Source of the DNA: Rapana venosa
Lineage: Eukaryota; Mollusca; Gastropoda; Neogastropoda; Muricidae
Direction: 5' to 3'
Length of the DNA: 64,000 nt
NCBI GenBank assembly: GCA_028751875.1
Contig: CM054134.1
Coordinates: forward strand, 73,694,284 to 73,758,283
Part shown: one piece after another, positions 1-33,829 of the stretch
How the letters are laid out: every line of letters begins with the position of its first letter
How positions within the stretch are numbered: position 1 is the first letter of the stretch
Made by a program: the position numbers and the translations under genes
Notes under the pieces: model-generated
Seen by the model: the letters and a program-made list of their open reading frames with translations, nothing else
Told to the model about the DNA's origin: nothing
Database searches by the model: none

Positions 1-2
1 AG

Positions 3-197
3 GAATCCCTTTTCAGCCGAATCACCGACTCTCTTGTAAGAAAGATTGGCTCGAGAGAAAGAACTTTTCAGCACAGCTGGCATCATTTTGTCACTGCATG
101 TTGGCTGCCCACTTTCCTTTCATTTCTGTTAGCTAATACTGAAGTTCTGGTTTCTAAGTGGGCAGGTCTGGAACTCATGTCGTCATTGAGATTTTAA
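3..197 (+). other. Open frame at window edge, possible terminal exon
   Basis: A 64-codon frame is open from the left edge and stops with TAA at 195..197, overlapping an AATAAA at 196..201. The residues are not low complexity, but I recognise no family. It could be the last exon of a plus-strand gene that starts outside the window, or chance. Confidence 0.12.
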
Positions 198-1099
198 TAA
201 ATCATTTTGATGGAGAATGTTGAAATTGCTTGTCATTTGAAAGTGAGGTGGTGAATGTTTTTGGAGTGCATAAATGCTCTGCGAGAGAATATGTTGTACA
301 TTTTTAAATCAGACAAAAATGAGACTTTGTATGGAGCTCCTGTCAACAATGGCAGTGATGGAGACACCTCATCTGACCTTTAAATCTGTGATAGCAAACA
401 AGCCCATCCTCCAGTGTCCGCCCTCTGTTCGTATTGTGTTGATCTGCTTGACTCTCACAGCTGTGTGCTTGAGAGTCCCTCCCAGTGTTTTGTTCTTGCT
501 CCTTTCAAAACACTAACTCACTGGAAATGTAGTATTTCCATAACTGGTATTCAAAAGATCCTTCAACCTGATTATGAAGGTCCTAAGAGGTGCAGAAAAG
601 GTCCAAGAACCAATAACAGAAACAAAAATACCTGCAACATTGAAAAAAGATTGAAGGGGGGCATGTGGCAGATTTGCAGCAGAAGTTTTAAAGTGATTTG
701 TCTTTTCTTTTTTTCCCCTTTTTTTATAGATTACTGTTTGGACACCGATTTCAAAACGTCTGGACTATTCTTCGTTAATTTCAGTAAATGGCAAATATTA
801 TTGTAGTTTATAAAAGTAAATTTTCTCGTTTCGTCCTTTTGTTTGGGGTTTTTTAGTGGTGAGGATTTCTCTAACACAGAAGTGCTTTCTCCCCCATTCT
901 GTGTAGAGAGTAGCTTCCTATACATACTGGAAGGCATTCTTTGCATTTGAGAGAGCCAGACACAACGAGTCGAGTCTAACAGTCCCAAAGGTGTCACTTC
1001 CAGGAAGAATGGTTTTATTTGTTTTTTTCATTCCCCAGCTAGAGTACCAAGGTTCATCAATGGCGAGGTTTTTGCATTTTATGCAACTGTTTTTTCCCT
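198..1099. other. AT-rich stretch, no gene seen
   Basis: Short overlapping open frames without domain features or codon bias. No recognisable repeat head or tail was seen. Confidence 0.5.
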
Positions 1100-1320
1100 C
1101 CACCATTTAGGTAGCCGCATTCCAAGTTCGGGAATGGTGTCTAAATGAGACACCTTTGTGCATTAAAAAAAAATAAAAATTTGGACATCCATTCCTACCA
1201 GCCAGAAACAGCCTAGTCTTCACACAGGGCCTCAGTTTATAGTGTCATCTGAAGTACCAGAACCTCGGTTTACTAACACTATTCCCTCCGTTAAGGGAGA
1301 GAACCCCTCTTTTCCAGTAC
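1100..1320 (-). mobile_element. SINE-B fragment (tRNA SINE with 'gcggctaccttcatgg' tail)
   Basis: On the minus strand the stretch ends in the tail seen also near 4000, 10800, 22200 and 25150 (GCGGCTACC near the 3' end). The body matches the same family, and the tRNA-like head is missing. Confidence 0.6.
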
Positions 1321-1524
1321 ATGTTCACTGTGCGCATTTGTATGGTACCATAACCCAGTAGTAGGTGATATGGAGGGAAAGGGTTAGTAGATGGTTACCC
1401 TATAGCGGGTTACCCATAGGAAAAAGGTGAAGCAGGTAGAACGGCTATAACGTCCTGCCACCTGCCTTCTTACAGGAAGATCTAAAGTGAAGCAGAGTAA
1501 CTATCAAGTTAACTGTGATCAAGT

Positions 1525-1745
1525 TTTTCAGAAACAGACCTATTTGCTGAAGTTATGTGTAACTATCAAAATGACAGGGTAATGGAGTTTATTCAGAACA
1601 TGACTTCCCTTCTGAAGTAATGTGTAGCCATCAAAATGACAGGGTAATGGAAGGTTGTTCAGAAACATGACTTACCATCTGAAGTAATGTGTAGCCATCA
1701 AAATGACATTTAATCAGAAACAGACTTAGCAGCAGAAGTAGTGTA
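1525..1745. repeat. Tandem repeat, ~72 bp unit, 3 copies
   Basis: Three imperfect units share the core CTGAAGTAATGTGTAGCCAT followed by CAAAATGACAGGG. Nothing suggests coding. Confidence 0.75.
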
Positions 1746-2135
1746 TTTGGTTTAGCTCCTAGATTCAGCCTGGGATGGAGTCAGCAGTTGGTGAGAATGC
1801 CCTAGGTAGATTCAAGTTGCTGTGTTCTTGTTATTCATATTGACACTGTCTAGGGCCTTCTTCTGGACCAGCACAACGTCACTTTTTGCATCACTTTTTG
1901 AATACCTAAGCCATAAGACACAATCTTATAGCCTACAGGTGTCAACTTGTCTGCATGACCTCATTTTTAAAAAAAGAAATCCATCACTGACCACAGATCT
2001 CGGTGACTGGTATCTATGCGGAAAGAACTGTTTTAACCATTCCAGAAAAAAAGACATATGAATACATGTATTTGCGACACCCTTCCGTAATATATACTCG
2101 TGACAGGTCACCTACAAATACATGCACTTACACCA

Positions 2136-2900
2136 GCTGCCTTGGCACAGTGGTTGGCACCTTGGGTCATGGACTGGAAAGTTGCAGGTTTGAATCCGGT
2201 AAGAAGCACAGGGGCTTTTACCTGGCTCCTACCCAGGGTGAGTTTGCTATTGGCTTATTGGGAAGACAGGGAGCACACAGTTGAGCTTGATCCACTTTAC
2301 GGATACTATTTTGAGTGAGTTACTCAAATTACCTGACCAACTCTGCAGGTGTCTGTAACTCGAGGCCCAGTTGACGCTGGGATATTATTACAATTGGAAG
2401 CATAGAGTATAGCTTGTCCAGCAGTCTAAAAACAGGTGTACTTCCATTGCAGCATCATTACATTATCCTCATCAACATTGATCATGAATGATCATGAAAA
2501 TTGTATCTAATTTGGTGGCTCTGGTCTTGGGTGATCCTCGGTTTTGGTTTCTCCATACACTGCTGTGCCTGTAGCAAGTTTGTGTCAAGGCCTTTGGGGC
2601 TGAAGGTTCATGGGAAAATGTATTGGAGGGATGTGGTGGTTACCACCCTGGGTGGGCATCTCACTCAGTCTGGCTCTGCAACCGAGTAACTACTGTCATC
2701 AGAGAAGGGCTTAGTAAGTGGTGTCCTGCATAATTATGTGAGCTCGGAACAAGCACCATTGAACACCACCAAAGTGACCCAGCAGCAGTGCAGGGCACAT
2801 CTGGATGGTGGTCTATCAAAGATGGATTCCCTGAGGATGCAACATGATGAATCTGGGGTGAAGACATTGACATGAGCAGCATGGGAACAGCAGGACAGGA
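2136..2900 (+). mobile_element. Long tRNA-headed retroposon, copy 1
   Basis: The head resembles a tRNA, with an A-box-like TGGCACAGTGG near 2142 and a B box GGTTTGAATCC at 2187..2197. About 580 bp of body follows, ending in GGCATGGGAACAGCAGGAC-like sequence. The head and body align with the minus-strand copy at 31690..32502, and the body aligns with the plus-strand copy at 51811..52398. At about 0.8 kb it is long for a SINE. No open frame is conserved among copies. Confidence 0.75.
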
Positions 2901-3362
2901 ACTCCACAGAAAATGAGGCAGCTAAAAGAAATAAAAAGACACGCACTCACACCTACAGACACATGCACTCAAAAACAGATTTTAAAAAGTTTTCATGTAT
3001 TCTTCACCACAGCAAAGTACATCTATCACAGAAGGTGTGAGCAACAGCTTCTGAGAAATATACAGACTGCCAGGTCTTGCCTGTATAAGCTTAATTTTGA
3101 AAAAAAAACAAAAAACACTCAGTAAGCTGCACTTTGTAACACAGCAGAAATGCTCCAACGACAAAATGCAAGCAAATGTAGAAATATTCCTCAAATTAAT
3201 ATTTTACATGATACTTCAAGTTGAACAAGAGTATTTCATTAAAGCAGCAGCATCAAATCACATCCCAAACCACAAAAAGGCTGCCTTGACGGTTGCATTT
3301 AAATAAAACAAGCATCTTTGGTATGGCGATATTCTCTGTTCAGTCATCACAATGACAGTCGA
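2901..3362. other. Probable 3' UTR and flank of the NPL-like gene
   Basis: AT-rich sequence just downstream (minus strand) of the stop at 3363. I found no clear AATAAA on the minus strand here, so the mRNA end is not located. Confidence 0.35.
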
Positions 3363-24940
<21,578 letters not shown>

Positions 24941-25072
24941 GGTGCTCCAGGTGTGCTTCAGGTATACTCCAGGTGTGCTTCAGGTATACTCCAGGTGTGC
25001 TTCAGGTATACTCCAGGTGTGCTCCAGGTATACTCCAGGTGTGCTTCAGGTATACTCCAGGTATGCTTCCGC
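24941..25072. repeat. 22-bp minisatellite at the proposed start codon
   Basis: Five to six units of AGGTATACTCCAGGTGTGCT plus TC. It abuts the proposed ATG, so it would lie in the 5' UTR or promoter. Confidence 0.9.
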
Positions 25073-25149
25073 TCTCCCTCTGCTTGCTATTCAGTGCTTG
25101 GTCTGTCTCCTCTCTGGGTGAGAGATGTTGCAAATGCAACAGTTTACCC

Positions 25150-25490
25150 ACCATTAAGGTAGCCGCATTCTGACTTCAAGGATGATGTTTAAACATGATA
25201 CCAGTGTGCGTATGTTTTTATGTTGTTTGTTTTTTAAATATGTTGTCAACCATTCCAACCAGCATGCCATGGCCTACTCTTCCACAAAGCAGAAAGGGTT
25301 TTAACATGTATGTGTGTGTGACATGTTCTGCATGGGCTGGTATATGGGGCCTTGGTTTAAAATCACATCCAAGACTTTCAGGGGAGTGGAATCATAAGTC
25401 CAGAGGGAAAAAATCCCCTCAAATGGATATCTTGGTTGTGGCTTTAACTCGGACCGTCAGCTCAACGCTCTAACCACTAGGCTTTGCCTC
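25150..25490 (-). mobile_element. SINE-B copy
   Basis: The tail GTAGCCGCATTC lies near 25160 (reverse) and a diverged tRNA-like CTAGTGGTTAGAGC head near 25480. Confidence 0.7.
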
Positions 25491-25508
25491 CTCTTTCAGC
25501 TAGTTCTT

Positions 25509-25854
25509 GGGGACGGGATAGCCTAGTGGTTAGAACACTGCACTTGCAATCTGACGACACAGGTTTGAATCCCATTCAAGGGCATTTTTACACTGGAGTT
25601 AACATCAGTGCCGACTCCACTCTCCCCAAAAGTCCTTCGGATGAGACTATAAACCAAGAAAGCACACAAAACATCTTGCGCACATGTTAAATCCTGTTCC
25701 GCTTTTCAGAAGAGTAGGCCATTGTGTGCTGGTGGGAACAGATGACAAAATTTACAAGCCACATACACATAGGGACTGGATGTAAAATATAAAAAAAGTA
25801 TATGAGGGCTTATTCCATTATCCTCAATATAAAAGAATGAATAAATAAATAAAT
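25509..25854 (+). mobile_element. SINE-A, full length
   Basis: Head GGACGGGATAGCCTAGTGGT, B-box region GGTTTGAATCC, full body, and TATAAAAGAATGAATAAAT tail. Confidence 0.9.
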
Positions 25855-25944
25855 CTGTCTGCTCTTGTGTATTTCTTCTGAAGTCTTATGAAAGGTAGTC
25901 TGTAAAGAAGAGTACAATAACATATACTTCAGTCCAGTTATATA

Positions 25945-26130
25945 CAGTGGTACAGTGCAGTACAGCTAAGTAGAGTGCAGTACAGTGCAGTAAGGTCAAG
26001 TGCAGTATGGTGCAGTGCAGTGCAGTACAGTACACAGTTTTCCCCCCTAAAGTTAACATCAGAGCAAACTTCACTTTCCCAAAAGTCCTTTGGATAAGAC
26101 AATAAAAATCAAGGTCTCAAGTGCAAACAT
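25945..26130 (+). repeat. (CAGTA/GTGCA)n repeat and SINE-A fragment
   Basis: A 5-bp-based array (CAGTACAGTGCAGT...) to 26038, then a SINE-A body fragment from 26040 (AGTTAACATCAGAGC). Confidence 0.75.
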
Positions 26131-27384
26131 GCTCTCTCTCTCTCCCCTTACCCCCCCCCCCCCCCCCTCTTCTCTATCTCTTATTTAAAGCAAATTTTTG
26201 TACTTGATTTTCACAGTTTGTAACTTAAAATATTGTTCACTTGTTTTTATGGTTTGTGCCCATAATTATTAGCTTTTACCTTTTCTTTCCAGGTCACTTT
26301 TTGAGATAAAAAAAAAACCTCCTAAACATTTAGGCTTGATAAACAATTTTTAAATTCAAAAATACTATTCTAAAAATTTGGTTCTTTTCTGTTCATTGTC
26401 ATGGTATGATTGACAAAAAGTTGAAGTGTAGAGCAAAAAAATTCAATTCTACTTATATATTTTTTATTGCTATTAATTTTCATTTCTCCATCTTTTTCTT
26501 TTTTTAAAAATCCCCTTTCTTTTGGACTAAATTTTCAACTGTGGAGCGCCCTCTGGCCATGCGCCACAGCAAGTTGAAGAAACTGTAAAAATAAAACAAC
26601 AAACAAAAACAAGCAGCAAAAAAACCAACTTATTATTCAACTGTACTATCAATCTGAGCCCCTAGCAATCCCCGTCTGTCTTCCCTGCCCCTGAGCAAAA
26701 TCATAAAGCCTCTCATGATTTTTAGGTTATCCACAATTTTAAAAAAATTATTAAAAAAAAAACAAACCACCACCACCAACAACCAAACAAAAGTAACACC
26801 ATTTACAAAAGTGTAAAAACTCTTCCTTGTACTTGTTTCAAGCCTTTAATCTAAAAATTATCTCCCCTGATATAGTCACCTATGCTGCTGTTTTAAAAGC
26901 ATTAGGCCTAACACACTGCTTGTGCACACACTGCTTTCCTTCTAGACAACAACAACAACAACTTGTGGCTTGCAAACCTTCACCATGAGCCTAGGACCTG
27001 CCACTTGGCTTTGCCGCCTGACTTAGTGAGTGAGAGGGAACTCTTTGCTTCTTGATGATGCTTTAACTGAATTTGATATCTGGTTTATTTTGATGCTGAT
27101 GTAACCTGGAAATTCTCTCTCTCTCTCTCTTGCTTCTTGCTGTCTCCCCTCTATTTTACTTTATCCATATTAGCTAATTATAATCAATGTATCAGTTTTC
27201 ATGTTAATGTTTGATTTATTTGAGAATTATATGTTTATCAACATATCTCTTTTCTCCCAAAAAAAAAAATCTATGTATCTCTTGAAATGAATGCTCAAGT
27301 AAGTTAGGGATTATGTACTGTTAAATATATGATTTTTTTTTAAAATCATGTCGTTGTTGCAGTAAGATTTTTACCTGTTTTGTT
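26131..27384. other. AT-rich intergenic stretch
   Basis: No gene recognised. A 16-base C run lies near 26151. The short GC-richer patch GAGCGCCCTCTGGCCATGCG at about 26544 stands out but no exon could be defined. Confidence 0.5.
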
Positions 27385-27480
27385 CATAGTCCCTAATCAG
27401 GGCAAGGGCTGGATGAAAAAAACTATGTGCATGCTTATTCTGTTACCCGTGAAAAATAAAGATTCATTCATTCATTCATC
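27385..27480 (+). mobile_element. SINE-A 3' fragment with ATTC repeats
   Basis: GGGCTGGATGAAAAAAACTA, GCTTATTCTGTTACCCGTG, then an ATTC array. Confidence 0.6.
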
Positions 27481-27889
27481 CTTCATTCATTCGTTCATTG
27501 AATTACACAGTCCTTAAATTGGATGACTTCTGGGACTTCGATATAATCTACAACTACAATAACTTGTGGATTGCAGTGTGCAGCATTATTGATTAGTTTT
27601 AAAGGAACAGCAAACTAATTAGAGTGTGTATGTTAGAATTTCTTTCAGTTCTTTTTTATAGAATTATTTTTTTTATAAATACATTTTTAAGAGCACCTAG
27701 ATCATGCCTGTGTATGATTTGTGTGAAAGCCTTTTGATCTGTTGTGTTTCATGCAAGATTATGCCCTCCACAAAGTTTATTACACCTCAAGTTTTTTGCT
27801 TTTGTTCTTTTTTTGTTATTCACAATGCAAATGGTAGTGATGATATGGTGATCAGTGTGTGTGTGTGTGTGTGTGTGTTTTATTTGTTT

Positions 27890-28175
27890 ATTTATTTTAT
27901 TTTTTTATTTTGAGGATAATGGAATAAGCACTCGTGTACTTTTATTTCATCCAGTCTCCGTGTGTATGCAGTTTTGTCAATTTTGTCATCTGTTCCCACC
28001 GGCAAACAATGGCTTTCTCTTCTGAAAAGCGGAACAGGTTTTAACATGTGCATATGATGTTCTGCGTGCATTCGCACACAGGTCCTCGTTTTATAGTCTC
28101 ATCCAAAGGACTTTTGGGAAGAGTTGAGTCAGCACTAATGTTAACTCCAGAGGAAAAATCCTCTTGAATGAGAAT
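27890..28175 (-). mobile_element. SINE-A, 5'-truncated
   Basis: The tail lies near 27900 and the body extends to the ATTCTCATTCAAGAGG (reverse-strand) point where the head is lost. A (GT)n tract follows. Confidence 0.8.
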
Positions 28176-28190
28176 CAAATATGGTGGTGT

Positions 28191-28233
<43 letters not shown>

Positions 28234-28234
28234 C

Positions 28235-28879
28235 AGAGCCAGACAAGCTTAGAGATAAAAAAAAAATCATGTGCCATGTAATGTACCACAAACAATGAAA
28301 TCATGTCATGTTTTGCACTGCATTCTTTCTGCATGTTGTGGCCTTTCAATCAGAGAGGTGTTTCATGCCACTATGGTGGGCACATTTTTAAAGTCTTACA
28401 TAAATATTCTTTTTAAAAACCCATCTACAAAAGAATAAACCAAAAATTGATTGTTCTTTCCTGTGCAGTTAAAGAACACTTTTGTACATAATATTATTAT
28501 GTCAAAAATGGAACATATGCTGCAAATCAAGTGTATGAAGTAAGTTATTGATTAATCAAATCTAACACACTTTCACATTTTTTCCCCAATTTGTTATGAA
28601 TGTTCTACAATTCCCTACTAGAGAAATAGCCAAAAACATAGTACACAAAAAAAGGATGCAAAACAAACTCCTTCACCCCTCCCCCCCCCCCCCCCAAAAC
28701 AAAACAAAAAAAACCCTGTTGACCACCACCACCAACAAAAACAAATCAACAAACAAAACAGAAATACCCAGAGAAACAAAACTTGCTGCTGTTGTTGTTT
28801 TTTTAACCCATCTTTTTCAAAAAGAAACTTATTCCTAAAGCAGTGAATGCTTTGGGATCGTAACAGTCTGCGTTTACAT
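28235..28879. other. AT-rich intergenic stretch
   Basis: Nothing recognised apart from homopolymer C and (A)n-rich segments near 28680. Confidence 0.5.
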
Positions 28880-29345
28880 CCACGGAGATAGACCTACGCA
28901 TCTCACTAGGCTAGACCTCTAGTGTTCGAATTGCCTAGGTTTAAAAATAAAATCCATGTGTCATATTTCATGCTGCGTGGCGCCACCAGGCCTTGGAGAC
29001 TAGACAACACATTGGCCTTCTGTGAGTACGACCGCTTGTGGCTTAGGCAAAGCGACTTGGTCTGTGCAAAACCAAATCTGACATCGAGGTATATTAGACA
29101 AAATCTCAACATCAAAGCAGCTTGCACACACAAAACAATTACCCAACCTGCTGTGCAGTAGGCTATGCCTGCACAGTCCGAGATCCCGAGTGCAGCAAAT
29201 TATCGCCCTTCCGTACCGCGTGGGAAATTTGCAGACTTGCGACTTTCCCGTTCTTGCTGTGTGTGGACTGCCAACACGTAACGTCACGCGTCTCTCGGGA
29301 CACTTGCAACACCAGTTTCCTTCATTTTTACAAGAAGCAGTAGCC
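28880..29345. promoter_or_regulatory. Non-repetitive CpG-bearing patch, possible upstream promoter
   Basis: Local CpG density is higher than its surroundings and includes CACGTAACGTCACGCGTCTC, with a CRE-like TGACG on the minus strand. It lies upstream of the minus-strand NPL-like gene. Promoter function is only inferred. Confidence 0.2.
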
Positions 29346-29787
29346 TACCTTTAATTATGCAATCCACTATCAAAGTCAGCTTACTCGATTATGTCGATGT
29401 GACCAAGAGTTCTTGTTTGGGTTTATCGGAAATTCCCGATTTGGGCATTAGTACTCAACAGTTTGTATTCGGTTGCAGTTGCTACCCACTGAGGAAATCG
29501 GCAGCATCATCCCCTCAGCGACACACACACACACACACACACAACCAAATCAAGAGGGAAAATATAGTAGGAAATAAACCACGACTTTTTTTTTGCATAA
29601 AAATTATTTGCGATTTTCTATAAAACACTTAACAAGAAGCTGCGCATGAGTGTAAAGTAAATAAATAAATAAAAAATGTCACGGTGAAACTGAAACATAA
29701 ACAAATATGAACCAAATAAAGGGATAAATAATTCTTTGATCGTTCTTTATACTATGATCAGAACTAAACAAGCTACAAGTCAACCAG

Positions 29788-30245
29788 ATGACAATGACAA
29801 TGACAAATTCTTTTATTTCGAGGATAATGAATAAGCACCCATGTGCTTTTTTACATCCAGTCCCCGCCCTTAAGGATATAAATGATAATAAAATAAAATA
29901 AAGCCCATAGCAATACACTTACACAGCTTACGGAAAAAAATATCTACACAAAAATCCCCACAAAAAACACCGAAGAGAGAGAGAAAGAAGAAAAAAAAAA
30001 GTAGCAACCAGTAAGAAAGAAAGCAGAACAGAAAACACAGAAACAACAACAACAAATAGCAAGAACCAAGAGCAAAACAAAAAACGGCAACAACAAGGGG
30101 AGAGGGAACAACCGAATAGTCCCCCCTCAAAAAAGCAACAACAACCCCAAACCAAAACCAAAACAGAACCAAACAAAGCAAAGCCTCCATAAAATAAAGG
30201 AGAACAAAGCACGTAAATAGTTTCAGAGAGAGAGAGAGAGAGAGA

Positions 30246-30307
<62 letters not shown>

Positions 30308-30370
30308 CATGTTCATGGCAGCAATAAGGTTTAAACCCAGAGTAACACATACTTAAATATACAGCAGAAT

Positions 30371-30428
<58 letters not shown>

Positions 30429-30430
30429 AA
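29788..30430 (-). mobile_element. LINE-like 3' region with ATTGTC tail, diverged
   Basis: Minus strand ends in (ATTGTC)n at about 29787..29806 beside a SINE-A-like tail. The A-rich body shares CAACAACAACAA and ACCAAACAAAGC elements with 60978..64000. Two GA tracts (30226..30306, 30374..30426) interrupt it. Confidence 0.55.
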
Positions 30431-30467
30431 ACAAAAATAAGAAAGAAAGAAAAAAATCCATCATTAC

Positions 30468-30531
30468 CACATAAAGGCATACCACCTCCGATCATGGCTG
30501 AATTCCTCTTGTGAAACTTTAGGCAACCCTC
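30468..30531 (-). other. Candidate orphan exon
   Basis: A 64-base segment on the minus strand lies between a strong acceptor (GTTTTTTTCCCTCCAG) and GTAATG, with an in-context ATG (AATTCAGCCATGATC). It could be a 5' exon of the NPL-like gene, but no homology supports it. Confidence 0.18.
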
Positions 30532-30649
30532 CTGGAGGGAAAAAAACCCACCACACCAAACTTGTCGCCACTCGTTCAGCGCCATCCCTTTGTTGTATTG
30601 CCGTGGGTGTACGTATCACCGTTTCCTTGCTCAGAGAGAACGACTTATA

Positions 30650-30725
30650 ATAATAATGATATAATAATAATAATAATAAATGGAACTTATATAGCGCAAT
30701 ATCTTGCAAAGACAAATCAAAGCGC
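30650..30725 (-). mobile_element. Short dispersed element, inverted, with AAT microsatellite
   Basis: AATAATAATAAATGGAACTT, TATATAGCGCAATATC and CAAATCAAAGCGCAT. Confidence 0.65.
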
Positions 30726-30858
30726 ATGCATTCAACCTCACCTTACACAGTCATACAACCAATGACAAATAATCAATAGTTCAAACAGATATTACAAACA
30801 TGGTACGCTGCAGACCAAATCTATGAAATAAACTTGCAATAGTCAAATGTTTTTCAAA

Positions 30859-30907
<49 letters not shown>

Positions 30908-31071
30908 CATATACTTTAGCAGGGTGATAGGACATGGTTAAGTGAAGGGTGGGATAGTTCTGATATGAAACAGGAGGGGGAAATCTTAGGTTTGAAATAA
31001 ATATGTCTTGTTGAGGCTGGATTTAAAAGTGTCATAGCTAGGCGTCTTCTCTCTGCGGATCTCTCTCCTTC

Positions 31072-31275
31072 CTATAGCATTTGGCCAGGGACAACTCCCA
31101 TCTCTTACTGCCAGAGGTTATTTTACTTGCACTAAATTATGTCGCACGAGCAGGACAGGACCTTGCTTTATCATCTTATCCAAAAGACTAGCATCCAGAC
31201 CTCTATTCCAGGTTGACGGGAAAGTCTGGGTTCAGGTGGAATCGAACCAACTGCCTCTTGCTCGGTGCAATTACC
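31072..31275 (-). mobile_element. tRNA-Leu-like SINE fragment
   Basis: GGCCAGGGACAACTC, CTTATCCAAAAGACTAGC and TGGAATCGAACCAAC match the reverse of the 16865 copy. Confidence 0.65.
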
Positions 31276-31296
31276 ACCACTGGCCCATGGATAATG

Positions 31297-31655
31297 GGGA
31301 GACGGGACAGCCTAGTGGTTAGAACATTGCGCTCGCAATCTGACGACCCGGGTTCGATTCCCGTTCAAGGGGGATATTTTTCCGCTGGAGTTAACAACAG
31401 TGCAGACTCCACTCTCCCCCAAAAGTTCTTCGGATGAGACTATAAACCGAGGCCCGTGTGCAAACGCACGTAGAACATCTTGCGCACACGTTAAATCCTG
31501 TGCCGCTTTTCGTAAGAGTAGGCCATTGTGTACCGGTGGGAACAGATGACAGAATTTACAAAAACCGCATACACACGGGGACTGGATGTAAAAAAAGCAC
31601 ATAAGTGCTTATTCCATTATCCTCGATATAAAAGAATAAATCAATAAATAAATAA
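31297..31655 (+). mobile_element. SINE-A, full length, little decayed
   Basis: Head GGGAGACGGGACAGCCTAGT, B box GGTTCGATTCC, full body and AATAAATAAATAA tail. Confidence 0.9.
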
Positions 31656-31689
31656 TAATCATTTTTTTTTAACTGCTTCAACTTCTGTA

Positions 31690-32502
31690 GCTTTCCTGTC
31701 CTGCTGTTCCCATGCCGCTCATTCCGATCTCTCTGCCCTGCCTCACCCAGTTTCGTTTATGGTGCTTCCTGACACTAACCAGTCCACAGGGAGCTTATCT
31801 GTGTCAGGCTGCCGCGTGACCACCAGGGAGAGGGGGCCCTGCACGGCTGCTGGATCACTTTAGTGGTGTTCAGGAGTGCCTGATTTGAGTGAACATATGC
31901 AGGACACAATCTATTAATCCCCTTATTGACGAAAATAATAGCTTAGAAGCGGAGCGAGACTGAGCCCACCTGAGTTGGTGACCATCACAACGTCCCTCTC
32001 ACGACCTTCTCCCGTGAACCTCCAATCCCGAAGGCTTTGACACAAACTCTCCAATCGCACTGAAGAGTATGGGGAAACCAAAGCTGAGGTCACCACGAGA
32101 CCACAGCTACCGTGGACATCGAGTTATAGACAAGTTTCTTTTATTGTTTGATGACCAGAGACGATGAAGGTGATGTAATGCTGCTGCTGTGGAAGTGCAT
32201 GTGCTTTGAGACTATGTGACAGGGCTGTATCCCACGCTTCCTATTATATAATACGTCCCGTATCAACTGATCGCAAGAGATACCTATACCTGCAGCATTG
32301 GTCAGATAATGTGAGCATTGCTCTCAAAACCGCATCCTTAAAATGAATGAAGCTTAACTGTGCGGTCTCGGTCTTCCCAATGAGTGCAGAGCAAACCCGC
32401 TCTTGGTAGGAGCCGACCGCAGTCAGGAAAATCTTAGGGATTCGAACCCACGACCTTCCAGCCTATAGCCCAGGGCGCTAACCACCGCACCAAGGCGGCT
32501 GG
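31690..32502 (-). mobile_element. Long tRNA-headed retroposon, copy 2 (full)
   Basis: Minus-strand head CCGCCTTGGTGCGGTGGTTA, B box reversed at 32438..32448. Body and 3' end CGGCATGGGAACAGCAGGAC match copy 1 (2136..2900) along the whole length, which defines an element of about 0.8 kb. Confidence 0.8.
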
Positions 32503-32649
32503 TAAAAATCATGGATATCCAGTATGTGCACATCCATTCATCCGTACAAACACGTGCTGTGAAGCAAATCAGTCAATAATGCTCGGAACCAGGCCGGAAT
32601 CCCACTTTCTCGAAAAGGTTTGTCTTTGAGGGTCACTGGTTCCAAACTT

Positions 32650-32748
32650 ATTTATTTATTTTATTCTTTTATATTGAGGATAATGGAATAAGCACTCATG
32701 TGCTTTTTTACATCCAGTCCCCGTGTGTATGCAGTTTTGTAAATTTTG
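32650..32748 (-). mobile_element. SINE-A 3' fragment
   Basis: ATTCTTTTATATTGAGGATA through CCGTGTGTATGCAG on the plus strand. Confidence 0.8.
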
Positions 32749-32867
32749 GCTTTTTCGACAAGAATACTGGTTAGGTTGGAAACCAGATTGGAAGGGTATA
32801 ATAAGAATAAGAATAATATAATAATAATAATAATAAATGTATAGAAAAGTAGCAAACTACTTTCAGT

Positions 32868-33303
32868 CGCGGCAGATTTCTCTGCGTGAAATTCGGGCTG
32901 CTCCCCTTGGGGATAGCGCGTTGCCACAAGAAAAGCGCCACCATTAAAAACAACAACAAAAAAACAAAAAAACAAAACCTCTTGTCTAGTCTGCATGTGT
33001 ATTTGTTTCCTCGCCATATGGTTTTTTTGGTTGGTTTTTTATTTTATTTTATTGGCTTGTCTTCATAGAACTTAGTCAGACACAGCTCTTTTCTTGCCCC
33101 GGGGTTTTGTTTGTTTGCTTAAAAAAATATGGGTGTGCACTGAATATGTGTCGCACGCATGACCTGTTTATTGTCTTATCCAAAATACTAGAACCCAGAC
33201 CACCGTTCAAAATCTAGTGGTTTGAGGAACAAGTTCGGACTCAAAGTGGAATCAAACTCGCACTTCTCGCTTTCTAGACAGGCGCGTAGCCTCTAGCCCA
33301 CTA
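32868..33303 (-). mobile_element. tRNA-Leu-like SINE, interrupted
   Basis: GCAGATTTCTCTGCGTGAAA and GGGGATAGCGCGTTGCC at one end, and CGCTTTCTAGACAGGCGCGT at the head. An A-rich and T-rich insertion lies between. Confidence 0.7.
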
Positions 33304-33797
33304 GCCCACCAAAGAAAGACAGAGAAGACTCTGAGAAATACAAGTCAAGACAGACATATAGGCAGGCAGGCAGACAGGCGGACAGATAGACTGACGGACA
33401 GCTTTTTGTATTTGTATGGTTGGCTGTTTTGCTGTATTGTGTTTATTGTGGGTATATTTATTTATTCGTCTGTTTGTTCTAGCATCCGCGCAAAGAAAAA
33501 GACCACCCAATGCAGTGTTTTGCTCGTTCATAAAAAGTATGTATTAATTGCAAACAACTTGAATCAGTGTGTGTTGACAGAAAATTGTTGCAAACTCAAA
33601 ACAAAGAAACCAGTTAAACACACACACGACTCTCTTTCCATATGTCTTCGATTATATTTGCTATAGGATTGTTTCCCGTATAATATCAATTATAGTGAAC
33701 AGACGTTAAATACAAGAACGAACACACACACACACACACACTCACACTAAAGATTCATAAAAGATTAATTTCATTCATATCTCTCTCTCTCTCTCTG

Positions 33798-33829
<32 letters not shown>

